Below, piece by piece: positions 14,005 through 21,799 of a stretch of 33,728 nucleotides of DNA. The translations under genes and the position numbers were made by a program. Under the pieces are notes generated by a model. The model did no database searches. It saw nothing but the letters and a program-made list of their open reading frames with translations, and was not told the origin of the DNA. This stretch comes from an uncultured Butyrivibrio sp. (GTDB lineage: Bacteria > Bacillota > Clostridia > Lachnospirales > Lachnospiraceae), in the NCBI GenBank assembly GCA_910577605.1, contig CAJTON010000013.1:18205-51932 (forward strand), written 5' to 3'. Within the stretch, counting starts at the first letter, position 1, and each line of letters opens with the position of its first letter.

Positions 14005-15444
14005 ATGGCAAAGACATACGAAACGGTGATCGGTTTGGAGGTTCATGTGGAGCTTGCGACCAAAACCAAGATATTCTGCGGCTGCTCGACCGCATTCGGC
14101 GGAGCTCCCAATACGCATACCTGTCCTGTGTGCACCGGTATGCCCGGCTCCCTTCCCGTGTTGAATAAGCAGGTCGTTGAGTACGCCGCCGCGGTGGGGC
14201 TTGCCACGAACTGCACTATAACGCGCGACTGCAAATTTGACCGCAAAAATTATTTCTATCCCGATAATCCTCAGAATTATCAGATATCGCAGCTCTATCT
14301 TCCGATATGCCGCGACGGACATGTCGATATTGAACTGCCGGACGGCACTGTAAAAGCGGTGCGCATCCATGAGATCCATATGGAGGAGGACGCGGGAAAG
14401 CTTGTGCATGACGACTGGGACGACGTATCATATGTTGATTTCAACCGTTCGGGAGTTCCGTTGATCGAGATAGTGTCCGAACCGGATATGAGGAGCGCGC
14501 AGGAGGTCATAGCGTATCTTGAAAAACTGCGACTTATAATACAGTATCTCGGAGCTTCGGACTGCAAGCTTCAGGAGGGCTCGATGCGCGCCGACGTCAA
14601 TCTGTCGGTGCGGGAGGCAGGCTCGGAAACCTTCGGCACGAGGACGGAGACCAAGAACCTCAACTCGTTTGCCGCCATAGAACGGGCGATAGAGGCGGAA
14701 AAAAACAGGCAGATAGATCTGCTTGAGTCGGGGGACAAGGTCATTCAGGAGACAAGACGCTGGGACGACAATAAGGAGTATTCATACGCCATGCGTTCCA
14801 AAGAGGACGCGCAGGATTACCGTTATTTTCCCGACCCCGACCTTGTGCCCGTGCATATAAGCGAAGAATGGCTTGATGAGATACGTTCGCGCCAGCCGGA
14901 GTTCAAGACGGAGAAAATGAAGCGCTACCGCGAGGAATTCGGGATTCCCGATTACGACATAAATATCATTACCGATTCCAAAAAAACGGCGGATATCTTT
15001 GAGGAGGCGACGGCTTTGTGCGGCAAGCCCAAAAAGGTGTCCAACTGGCTTATGGTCGAGACTATGCGCCTTCTGAAGGAAAACGGAATGGACGCGGAGG
15101 ATATAAGCTTTTCCGCCGCGAATCTAGCGAAGCTCGTGAACCTTACGGAATCGGGGGCGGTAAACAGCTCCGTTGCGAAGGAGGTTTTCGAGAAGATATT
15201 TGCGGAGGATATTGATCCTGACAAATATGTCGAGGAAAACGGACTCAAGCAGGTGAACGACGAGGACGCCCTCCGTCAGACAGTAGAAGAGATCGTAGCA
15301 GCAAATCCCCAGTCCGTAGCCGATTACAAGGCTGGAAAAGAGAAGGCGATAGGATTTCTTGTAGGACAGACCATGAAGGCGATGAAGGGTAAGGCAAACC
15401 CAGAAATTGTCAATAAAATGCTTAAAGAAATACTCTCAAAATGA
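14005..15444 (+). CDS. gatB: Asp/Glu-tRNA amidotransferase subunit B (kinase/transamidase)
   Basis: Phosphorylates the side chain of mischarged Asp-tRNA-Asn or Glu-tRNA-Gln and amidates it with ammonia from GatA. 479 residues from ATG 14005, 1 nt after the gatA stop. The start is MAKTYETVIGLEVHVELATK. A zinc-site pair, FCGCSTAF (24-31) and THTCPVCTG, supplies four cysteines. The catalytic cradle includes FDRKNYFYPDNPQNYQISQ and SEDAQ-like KEDAQDYRYFPDPDLVP. The C-terminal helical and YqeY-like tail (about 330-479), with AKLVNL, INGSVA-like VNSSVAKEV and KAMKGKANPEIVNKML, binds tRNA. It is the last gene of the T-box operon. No classical terminator follows; a new promoter begins directly after the stop codon. 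Confidence 0.97.
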   Translation: MAKTYETVIGLEVHVELATKTKIFCGCSTAFGGAPNTHTCPVCTGMPGSLPVLNKQVVEYAAAVGLATNCTITRDCKFDRKNYFYPDNPQNYQISQLYLPICRDGHVDIELPDGTVKAVRIHEIHMEEDAGKLVHDDWDDVSYVDFNRSGVPLIEIVSEPDMRSAQEVIAYLEKLRLIIQYLGASDCKLQEGSMRADVNLSVREAGSETFGTRTETKNLNSFAAIERAIEAEKNRQIDLLESGDKVIQETRRWDDNKEYSYAMRSKEDAQDYRYFPDPDLVPVHISEEWLDEIRSRQPEFKTEKMKRYREEFGIPDYDINIITDSKKTADIFEEATALCGKPKKVSNWLMVETMRLLKENGMDAEDISFSAANLAKLVNLTESGAVNSSVAKEVFEKIFAEDIDPDKYVEENGLKQVNDEDALRQTVEEIVAANPQSVADYKAGKEKAIGFLVGQTMKAMKGKANPEIVNKMLKEILSK

Positions 15445-15473
15445 TTGAAAAAATCCAGCCTGAGTGATATAAT
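15445..15473 (+). promoter_or_regulatory. Strong extended -10 promoter of the surface-protein gene
   Basis: TTGAAA (15445-15450) begins directly after the gatB stop. A 17-nt spacer ends in TGA before a perfect TATAAT (15468-15473), giving an extended -10. Start near 15480 leaves a leader of about 170 nt. Confidence 0.75.
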
Positions 15474-15479
15474 GATCCT

Positions 15480-15649
15480 AAGAGATTTATATCATAATAC
15501 GGTATTCGGAGGTCTCTGCAGCTTACTCGGTTTGCTGTATATATGATACGATATTTATATGTTTTATGCTGCAGCCATAGCGTGGGTCACGCTATGGCTG
15601 TTGTGCGCATATACGGTTTGTACGAAGCAAGTTGAAAGGTGGGATTAGC
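15480..15649 (+). other. Structured untranslated leader of the surface-protein gene
   Basis: Downstream of the promoter lie nested complementary segments. CTGCAGC (15516-15522) can pair with GCTGCAG (15568-15574). A perfect 12-bp hairpin AGCCATAGCGTG-ggt-CACGCTATGGCT (15573-15599) overlaps the second of these by two bases, so the two pairings compete. The hairpin is followed by GTTGTGC, not a T-run, so it is a poor terminator. AAAGGTGGG precedes the ATG at 15650. It matches no riboswitch class I know. Confidence 0.5.
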
Positions 15650-18600
15650 ATGAAAAGAAGATTTAAGCTTTGGACGGCATATATGCTTATTTTCTGTCTT
15701 AGCATGGCGGTAATGCTGCCCGGCAGTAAATCAGTGAAAGCGGATGATACGGGAGAACTTATAATTGACGATTTTAATATTTTTCTCAATGGTACTACTC
15801 CGCTCAACAAAGATGTCGAGGTGCGCGACGGTGATAAACTGAGCGTCAGCTTCAAGTGGCGTCTGCCGGATTCGGATAAGACTCATTCTGTTTTCAGCAC
15901 GACTATAGAGAACTATCATCATCTGAAATTTATCGACAAGCAGTCGATAGATCTGAGGCTTTCCGGCAATGTCGTTGGCAGACTGACCATAGACGTTGAT
16001 GAGAAAACAGGCAACGTGATCGTGGCGGCGGATTTTACCGAGGAATATCTGAGCAAAACGGAGAGAAACGGCGGCGCGATCGTCGAGGCTTACGCGGACA
16101 TCAATAAGGGAAAAGACGAGGACGGCAAGGAAAAGGAAATGTCCGTCAGAATGTGGTATCACTTTCCGTTCACATACCGGGTGTCGGGAGACGGAAGCTC
16201 ACTGTGGGTATGGAAGAGCGCGCAGGGCAAAATGAAAAAGGACGCGGACGGCAGTTATAAGCAGGAGTTTTATATTTCCTTACGCACAAACGGAGGAGAG
16301 GTAACGGACGTAAAGCTTCACGACGATCCTGGAAACGGACTTACCGGACCGACTCAGATAACGATCGACAAAAGCAATATGCCTGAAATCACCGAAGGCA
16401 GCAAAATGACGCTCGAAGAGCTTCAGGCGAAGCTTACGCGTATGCCGAAGGACGCGCAGGTCGGCTTCACATATGTTGCGGAGGTAAAAGAGGACGTATA
16501 CGCGCAGGATTCCGCAGGGAGCGCTGAGTATAAGAATGTGTTCAGAGCAGAATACAAGAACAGCGAATCCATCGAAAAGACAGCGGAAAGCTCGGCGGAC
16601 GTAAACGTATACAGACCGTACGTTCACAAGAGCGGCGAAATAATAAAGGACGCGGGAGGCAATCCGACAGGCAGAATAAAATGGACCGTAAGAATCGATC
16701 TTAACGACCTTGCGGACGAAACAATAAGCATAGACGACATTGAAGACGATATGCTTGACAAAACTTCCGGTTATACTCTTGTTCCGAGAGTCGAATACGG
16801 AAAAATCGTCGGCTACGACCTTACATATGAATCGGAAATACCTGCCGCCGATATGGGCGACCGGCTCAAAGACCATAAGTACCCTAACGATATAAAGGTG
16901 TCTGTTGCAGGGCATCCCTATACGGCTCACGGTGAGGCGATTCTTCCCGCAGAAAGCTGGATCCATAAAGAAATTATTGATTACAATGAAGAAAGCGGTA
17001 TACTTTCATGGAAGATCGTGCTTGATAATGTTCCTGCCGGCATAAAGGGAGTTACGGTTGAAGAATGGCCGGATAACGGAGGGTGGCATGAACTCATATA
17101 CGACAGCTTTTGCATTCAGGAGGGCGACGGAGCGGTCCTGCCGACACCGCAGATAGACGACTGGAGCAATCCTCAGCCCGTACACTTAATGGGCAAGAAG
17201 GTCGGATTTACCGACGAATATATTGCTAATGCCGCGGGAAAAAGGCTGACCATTTATGTTGATACTCTTGTTAGGGACGACACAGTGGACGGCAAAGTAT
17301 ATGTGAATGTCGGTGCGCTTAATTATACTCCTGACGGCGGGGAAAATACCGCAATAGAAGCCCGCGCGCAGTGGCAGAAGAAAACGGCGATATTTAAATC
17401 GGGAGAAGCGAACGGCGATTCCACGGCAATAAATTACGGTGTGGATATTTATCCGGGCAAGATCGACGGCTTTAAAAGCGGAACGCCGATAATCATTAAG
17501 GACAGTCTGCCGGAGGGACTTGAGTTTGACGAGGCCTCTTGCAAGGTTATCGGAAAAAAGATACAGGATGATTGGTGGAGGCCTGAAGACGGGGAACTGA
17601 CTGAAGCCTGTGCTGTCAAGGTTACGGTGAGCGGCGGCGAAATACGATTTGAAATACCGGTAACTGACGCCATGATTGAAAGAATAAACCGTATAAAGAC
17701 AGACGACGGGAAAGACGCGATGCTCACGCTCTGCTTTACGGCAGGAATAAAGGACGTAAAAAAATATATTACAGATGGAAAAGAGGTTTCGTTTACCAAT
17801 ACCGCAAAAGCGGAATACGGAGGAAAGTCCGCGGGAGACAGTACCGACATCACAAAGCTTACTCCTAAACAGATGATAAAGAAGGACTGGTGGTACAATT
17901 CATTAAAAGCGCCTTATATGCAATATGAAATAAAAGTTAATCCCGACAGATTCGATCTGTCTGACGGCAGCATTACCGTGACAGACAGAATGGGAGAGGC
18001 GCTTATATACTGTCTGGACACTATTAAGGTTTTCCGTTATGAAGGATATGACCTTGTGCCGCTTGTGAACGGTACGGATTACAGCTATGTTTATTCTCAG
18101 GAGGATAATACTGTTGTGTTTACTCTTCCCGATTCCGAATCGCTGGTGATATCCTACGACGCTTATGTCAACGCCTATGTTGACGATAAGATCGTAAATA
18201 ACGGCGATTTGACCGAGGATAATGCCTTTAACGATGTGAGCATATCCGGATACAAGAACGATCAGAGCAAGAGCAAGGTGTATTATTCGGGAAAAGCCAT
18301 TACTCCCAGAGGGTGGGCGGAGAATACTCACAGCGAAATAAAGCTTCTCAAGATATATAAATCGTCGGACAGAACAGTTATTCTTCCCGGATGCGAGTTC
18401 AGACTTGCCGAATATGAAATTATTGGCGGAGACATTGTCGAGCTGCGCACCGTTAAGGCCGGTATCGTTACGGATGAAAACGGCTTGGCACAGCTGACGG
18501 GAATACAGAGCGGAAAAATTTACGGGCTGGTGGAGACTGCGGTTCCGGACGGAGGATTTACAGTTAAGAAGCAGCCGCTTTACTTTATTTTCGGAAACAG

Positions 18601-19084
18601 CACGCAGACCCCTGTCCCGTCGGGATACAAAGTGATTTATGTAAACGACGGAGGTACGGTTATTTTTGAGAATGATCCCCCTAAAGATGAAACCTCCGAA
18701 TCGCCGGAAGAGCCGAAGCCGAGTAAGCCTGAGGAGGATACTTCAAAGGAGGAGACCTCTGAATCACAAGAGAATACTGAGCCGGGCGAGACTGAAAAAG
18801 AAACTCCGACTAAAAAGGGAGATGTTGAGGGAGAAGGCGATACGACCTCGGAAGATACTTCAAAGCCCGAAAAAGAAACTAAGGATTCGCAGGGCGGGAA
18901 TAAGGAGCCGGAGGGAGAAACCGATCCCGATAATGACAGGGACGGCAATCTTGAGGGCGACGGAAGTCTTGTAGGGACGGCGGACCGCGCGTATATCAAG
19001 GTTATACTGCTTGTGCTTATCCTTGGCGTTGTGGCGGCGGCCGTAACCGAAATCACGATACTCTGGAGCGGCAAAGAAGAATGA
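15650..19084 (+). CDS. Large cell-surface adhesin-like protein with SpaA/Cna-B-type domain and C-terminal membrane anchor
   Basis: 1144 residues from ATG 15650, which follows AAAGGTGGG by 6 nt. The signal peptide is 1-31 (MKRRFK, hydrophobic core, VKA-DD). Residues 40-310 are an N-terminal beta-rich adhesin-type region. Four related Ig-like modules then begin near 319, 434, 574 and 739, each with a Lys-rich start, an isWtV-type strand (GRIKWTVRIDLN, GILSWKIVLDN, YMQYEIKVNP) and a D-x-(M/L) turn. A SpaA/prealbumin-fold domain follows at about 896-1005 (LLKIYKS, LPGCEFRLAEYE, VTDENGLAQLTGIQSGKIYGLVETAVP). Then come a Glu/Lys/Thr/Pro-rich stalk (about 1008-1105), LVGTA (1107-1111), a 22-residue transmembrane helix (1118-1139) and a short SGKEE tail. 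It is probably a wall-spanning surface protein; ligand unknown. Sortase linkage is uncertain because LPxTG is absent. Confidence 0.82.
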   Translation: MKRRFKLWTAYMLIFCLSMAVMLPGSKSVKADDTGELIIDDFNIFLNGTTPLNKDVEVRDGDKLSVSFKWRLPDSDKTHSVFSTTIENYHHLKFIDKQSIDLRLSGNVVGRLTIDVDEKTGNVIVAADFTEEYLSKTERNGGAIVEAYADINKGKDEDGKEKEMSVRMWYHFPFTYRVSGDGSSLWVWKSAQGKMKKDADGSYKQEFYISLRTNGGEVTDVKLHDDPGNGLTGPTQITIDKSNMPEITEGSKMTLEELQAKLTRMPKDAQVGFTYVAEVKEDVYAQDSAGSAEYKNVFRAEYKNSESIEKTAESSADVNVYRPYVHKSGEIIKDAGGNPTGRIKWTVRIDLNDLADETISIDDIEDDMLDKTSGYTLVPRVEYGKIVGYDLTYESEIPAADMGDRLKDHKYPNDIKVSVAGHPYTAHGEAILPAESWIHKEIIDYNEESGILSWKIVLDNVPAGIKGVTVEEWPDNGGWHELIYDSFCIQEGDGAVLPTPQIDDWSNPQPVHLMGKKVGFTDEYIANAAGKRLTIYVDTLVRDDTVDGKVYVNVGALNYTPDGGENTAIEARAQWQKKTAIFKSGEANGDSTAINYGVDIYPGKIDGFKSGTPIIIKDSLPEGLEFDEASCKVIGKKIQDDWWRPEDGELTEACAVKVTVSGGEIRFEIPVTDAMIERINRIKTDDGKDAMLTLCFTAGIKDVKKYITDGKEVSFTNTAKAEYGGKSAGDSTDITKLTPKQMIKKDWWYNSLKAPYMQYEIKVNPDRFDLSDGSITVTDRMGEALIYCLDTIKVFRYEGYDLVPLVNGTDYSYVYSQEDNTVVFTLPDSESLVISYDAYVNAYVDDKIVNNGDLTEDNAFNDVSISGYKNDQSKSKVYYSGKAITPRGWAENTHSEIKLLKIYKSSDRTVILPGCEFRLAEYEIIGGDIVELRTVKAGIVTDENGLAQLTGIQSGKIYGLVETAVPDGGFTVKKQPLYFIFGNSTQTPVPSGYKVIYVNDGGTVIFENDPPKDETSESPEEPKPSKPEEDTSKEETSESQENTEPGETEKETPTKKGDVEGEGDTTSEDTSKPEKETKDSQGGNKEPEGETDPDNDRDGNLEGDGSLVGTADRAYIKVILLVLILGVVAAAVTEITILWSGKEE

Positions 19085-19129
19085 ACGGTGAAACGCCGTA
19101 TTTAAGAATACCGTTGGCGACGCTGCATA

Positions 19130-19178
19130 AAGCGTAAATAGCGGCTCCGAATGACATCGGAGCCGTTAATTTACGCTT
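19130..19178 (+). terminator. Extended hairpin terminator after the surface-protein gene
   Basis: CGGCTCCGA (19142-19150) pairs with TCGGAGCCG (19157-19165), flanked by an outer AAGCGTAAAT/ATTTACGCTT pair (19130-19139 with 19169-19178). The 3' tail is only moderately T-rich (TTAATTTACGCTTGT). Confidence 0.7.
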
Positions 19179-19190
19179 GTCCGGCACCGA

Positions 19191-19196
19191 TATAAT
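19191..19196 (+). promoter_or_regulatory. Possible -10 box for the coiled-coil gene
   Basis: A perfect TATAAT at 19191-19196 stands about 52 nt before the start at 19249. The -35 is unclear because that position lies in the upstream terminator stem (AATTTA or TTTACG). Confidence 0.4.
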
Positions 19197-19248
19197 ATAC
19201 AGAGGATGATTGATAACGGATTATTTTATTTTTCACGGAGGAAACAGT

Positions 19249-20214
19249 ATGAGAGTAAATAACAGCTCGGAGCTTCATGCGCTGACAAGGGACGGCGGGG
19301 CGAAGATGTCAAGGCGCGAGAAAGCGATAGCTGCGGCGGAGGCTGAGAAAAACAGAAAAGCCTTTTTTGCGGCGAACGGTCAGACAGCCAGAAGAAATGA
19401 TTATGCGCAGAGAATAGAGAACAGGCGCAGACAGGCTAAAAAGGAGATCAAAAAGCTTGTCGGCGACGTTTGGGATAACGACAGAAAGCTTGACAACGAT
19501 ATGATCGAGCTTAAGAATAAATCGGCAGAATTGAAATCGGAGAACAAGGACCTAAGAGATACGATAAAGAACTCCGAGCAGGAGCGCGAGGCGTTTAAGG
19601 CTGAATACGGGATCGCGGATGATTCCGAGGAGCAGAGGGAGCTTGAGCTTTTGCAGAGAGCGTCGGAGCGTATCCCCGACCTCAGTATGGAGGAGTGGGA
19701 TAAGTACAATGAAATAACCGCCCGCGGGCTGACAGATTATCAGCAGAGAAGCATGGAGAAATACAGATATGAGGTAGACTGCAGGGAAAAGCTGCGCGGC
19801 AATGAAAGCGAAATAGAAGGAAATTTCGGAACGGTGAGAGCGACAAAGCAGGCAAGGCTTGAGAGCGACCCGATGCTTGAGGCGCAGGAGGCGGCGGATA
19901 AGATCGCGGCTGCGGCAAGCAAGGACATAGCGGGAATGCTCAAGCAGGAGGCGATCGACCATGTAAACGAGGAAAACGAGAAAAAACTCGAAGAAGCAAA
20001 GAAGCAGAAGGAGAAGAAGGAAGAGGAAGAAGAGCGGATCTCCGAGAGAAAGGAAAAGAGAGAGGCGATCGAGAAGCAGATCGAGGAACTCACGGAGAAG
20101 CTTTCGTCAAGCTCAATAAGCGAGGACGTGAAAAAAGACGTGCAGGAGCTGCTTGACAGGCTTAAACTGCTCGATGAGGACATCAAGGGAAGCCTGATAG
20201 ACGCGAACATATAA
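19249..20214 (+). CDS. Highly charged coiled-coil protein, unknown function
   Basis: 321 residues from ATG 19249, which follows CGGAGG by 8 nt (an upstream in-frame TTG at 19210 has no site). There is no signal peptide or membrane helix. The sequence is almost entirely helical and charged: RREKAIAAAEAEKNRK (21-36), heptad-rich stretches near 58-120 (NDMIELKNKSAELKSENKDL), and a long Lys/Glu run near 240-275 (KKLEEAKKQKEKKEEEEER). It ends in EELTEKLSSSSISEDVKKDV and a Leu-rich tail. Residues 150-175 (SMEEWDKYNEITARGLTDYQ) are the least repetitive part and probably most useful for homology. I recognise no family. It is convergent with the PilZ gene across a shared terminator. Confidence 0.72.
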   Translation: MRVNNSSELHALTRDGGAKMSRREKAIAAAEAEKNRKAFFAANGQTARRNDYAQRIENRRRQAKKEIKKLVGDVWDNDRKLDNDMIELKNKSAELKSENKDLRDTIKNSEQEREAFKAEYGIADDSEEQRELELLQRASERIPDLSMEEWDKYNEITARGLTDYQQRSMEKYRYEVDCREKLRGNESEIEGNFGTVRATKQARLESDPMLEAQEAADKIAAAASKDIAGMLKQEAIDHVNEENEKKLEEAKKQKEKKEEEEERISERKEKREAIEKQIEELTEKLSSSSISEDVKKDVQELLDRLKLLDEDIKGSLIDANI

Positions 20215-20264
20215 TCAGATAAATGAGTTTAAGCTTTAATACGTTAAACCCGTATGAAATATAA

Positions 20265-20313
20265 AAGGCAGTCATACCGCATTCGCTCAGGCGACGGTGT
20301 GGCTGCCTTATTT
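20265..20313. terminator. Bidirectional terminator between coiled-coil and PilZ genes
   Basis: AAGGCAGTCATACCG (20265-20279) pairs with CGGTGTGGCTGCCTT (20295-20309) over 15 positions with two G-T wobbles. ATTTAATG follows on the plus strand, and TTTTATAT on the minus strand. Confidence 0.82.
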
Positions 20314-20332
20314 AATGTTATTTGCGGTACGA

Positions 20333-20674
20333 TCATCCTCTGCTTTCAAGGTCCTCAAATATGTAATCAAGAACGGGAGCCATACCTACGAACTCACAGC
20401 CGTATGAGTATTCGTCATCCTCAAGGGCTTCACAGCGGATTATTTTGACAACGCAGTACAGCGTAGAATCGTCCGAACCAAGATTGAGCTCGGCGTTAAA
20501 ATAATAATTCATTGGAAGAATGCTTTTGGATATGAAGCCAAGCCCGAACTTTGAAATGTCTTTTACCATAATGGGAGAATCAATATTTATTTTGTCGTTA
20601 TCCTGATCAAAAAGAGAAGAAACTGTCAACTCAAGGGTGACCTTCACTCTTCTGGCGCGTCTTTTATTTTCCAT
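20333..20674 (-). CDS. Single-domain PilZ protein (putative c-di-GMP receptor)
   Basis: 113 residues with the two PilZ signatures needed for c-di-GMP binding: RxxxR at 5-9 (RRARR) and the D-x-S-x-x-G form of the second motif at 39-44 (DISKFG), followed by LGFISK. The remainder is beta-rich (YYFNAELNLG, LYCVVKIIRCE, YSYGCEFVGM), as expected of a small PilZ barrel. There is no membrane or extra domain, so it should act as a free adaptor in the cytoplasm. The start codon has GGAGG 8 nt upstream. It is divergent from purC and convergent with the coiled-coil gene. The output it controls is unknown; in Clostridia such proteins affect surface structures or motility, and a large surface protein lies nearby, but that link is speculation. 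Confidence 0.88.
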   Translation of the reverse strand: MENKRRARRVKVTLELTVSSLFDQDNDKINIDSPIMVKDISKFGLGFISKSILPMNYYFNAELNLGSDDSTLYCVVKIIRCEALEDDEYSYGCEFVGMAPVLDYIFEDLESRG

Positions 20675-20707
20675 ACGGCAACCTCCGAAGCAGATTTTTA
20701 TAGGAAC

Positions 20708-20736
20708 ATTTTACCATAGACTTCCCAAAACAACAA
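20708..20736 (-). promoter_or_regulatory. Promoter of the PilZ gene
   Basis: On the minus strand TTGTTG (20731-20736), a 17-nt spacer and TAAAAT (20708-20713) lie about 35 nt before the start codon. Confidence 0.5.
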
Positions 20737-20758
20737 TACTTTTTGTCCTATAAATGCA

Positions 20759-20788
20759 TTGACTTTGTAAAAGACGATGTATTATAAT
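20759..20788 (+). promoter_or_regulatory. Promoter of the purC-purF-purB operon
   Basis: TTGACT (20759-20764), an 18-nt spacer and a perfect TATAAT (20783-20788) give a start near 20795. The 75-nt leader contains neither a purine riboswitch core nor a PurR-type CGAAC box that I can see. Confidence 0.75.
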
Positions 20789-20870
20789 CGTAGAGTACAG
20801 AAGGCGGCGTTTCCGTTATCCGCGGCAAGCTGCCAAAATATCACAGATATATGATTTGGAGGAAAACAGT

Positions 20871-21743
20871 ATGCAGGAATTCAGACCTTTTAAAGAGGGC
20901 AAGGTGCGCGAAGTGTATGATAACGGGGACAGCCTTATTATAGTTGCCACCGACAGAATATCGGCGTTTGACAATATTCTTAAGAACAAAATAACGGACA
21001 AGGGCGCTATACTTACGCAGATGTCCGAATTCTGGTTTGACTTTACAAAGGACATTGTGCCGAACCATATGATTTCCACCGAAGTTAAGGATATGCCCGA
21101 ATTTTTCAGAAACGAACGTTTTGACGGAAACAGCATGATGTGCCGGAAGCTTGAGATGCTCCCGATCGAGTGCATTGTCAGAGGATATATAACCGGCAGC
21201 GGATGGGCGAGCTACGAGAAGAACGGGACGGTCTGCCAAATGACGCTTCCAAAGGGGCTTAAGGAGTCGGACAAGCTGCTCGAACCTCTTTACACGCCGA
21301 GCACAAAGGCTGAGATGGGACTGCATGACGAGAATATATCGTTTGAGAGAAGCGTGGAGATACTTGAGGAGCTTTATCCCAAAAAGGGCGCGGGATACGC
21401 GGAGAAGATAAAGGAATATACTCTTGCTCTTTACAAAAAATGTGCGGAGTACGCGCTCGGAAAGGGAATCATTATTGCGGACACCAAGTTTGAGTTCGGT
21501 CTTGACGGCGACGGCAATATCGTTCTCGGCGACGAGATGCTTACGCCCGACAGCTCAAGATTCTGGCCGCTTGAGGGCTACGAGGCAGGAAAGCCCCAGC
21601 CTTCGTTTGACAAGCAGTTCGTAAGAGACTGGCTGAAGGCAAATCCCGACAACGACCTGCTTCTGCCCGACGAGGTTGTTGAAAAGACAGTGGATAAATA
21701 TAAGGAGGCGTTTGAGCTTCTTACGGGACATAAATTCGGCTGA
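20871..21743 (+). CDS. purC: SAICAR synthetase (phosphoribosylaminoimidazole-succinocarboxamide synthase)
   Basis: Joins CAIR with aspartate using ATP in purine synthesis. 290 residues from ATG 20871; TTGGAGGAAAACAGT just before supplies the ribosome site, and the TTG there is not the start. Family motifs are KEGKVREVYDNGD (8-20) in the nucleotide-binding lobe, ATDRISAFD (26-34), MLPIECIVRGYITGSGWASY in the central part, KAEMGLHDENISFE and IIADTKFEFGLD. The length is of the longer PurC form. It is the first gene of a purine block; purF begins 56 nt after its stop. Confidence 0.96.
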   Translation: MQEFRPFKEGKVREVYDNGDSLIIVATDRISAFDNILKNKITDKGAILTQMSEFWFDFTKDIVPNHMISTEVKDMPEFFRNERFDGNSMMCRKLEMLPIECIVRGYITGSGWASYEKNGTVCQMTLPKGLKESDKLLEPLYTPSTKAEMGLHDENISFERSVEILEELYPKKGAGYAEKIKEYTLALYKKCAEYALGKGIIIADTKFEFGLDGDGNIVLGDEMLTPDSSRFWPLEGYEAGKPQPSFDKQFVRDWLKANPDNDLLLPDEVVEKTVDKYKEAFELLTGHKFG

Positions 21744-21799
21744 CTGTAAGCTTTTATACTGCAAAAAAGCGGGCGGTCTGCTGCCGGAAGGATACAGTG

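Noticed and set aside
15480..15649. c-di-GMP riboswitch ahead of the surface-protein gene
   Set aside because: The GEMM-type consensus elements are missing, although a PilZ protein lies nearby. The region is reported only as an unclassified structured leader.
18637..19074. Ser/Pro-rich minus-strand open frame opposite the surface-protein stalk
   Set aside because: It mirrors the Glu/Lys/Thr repeats of the sense strand and is a low-complexity artefact.
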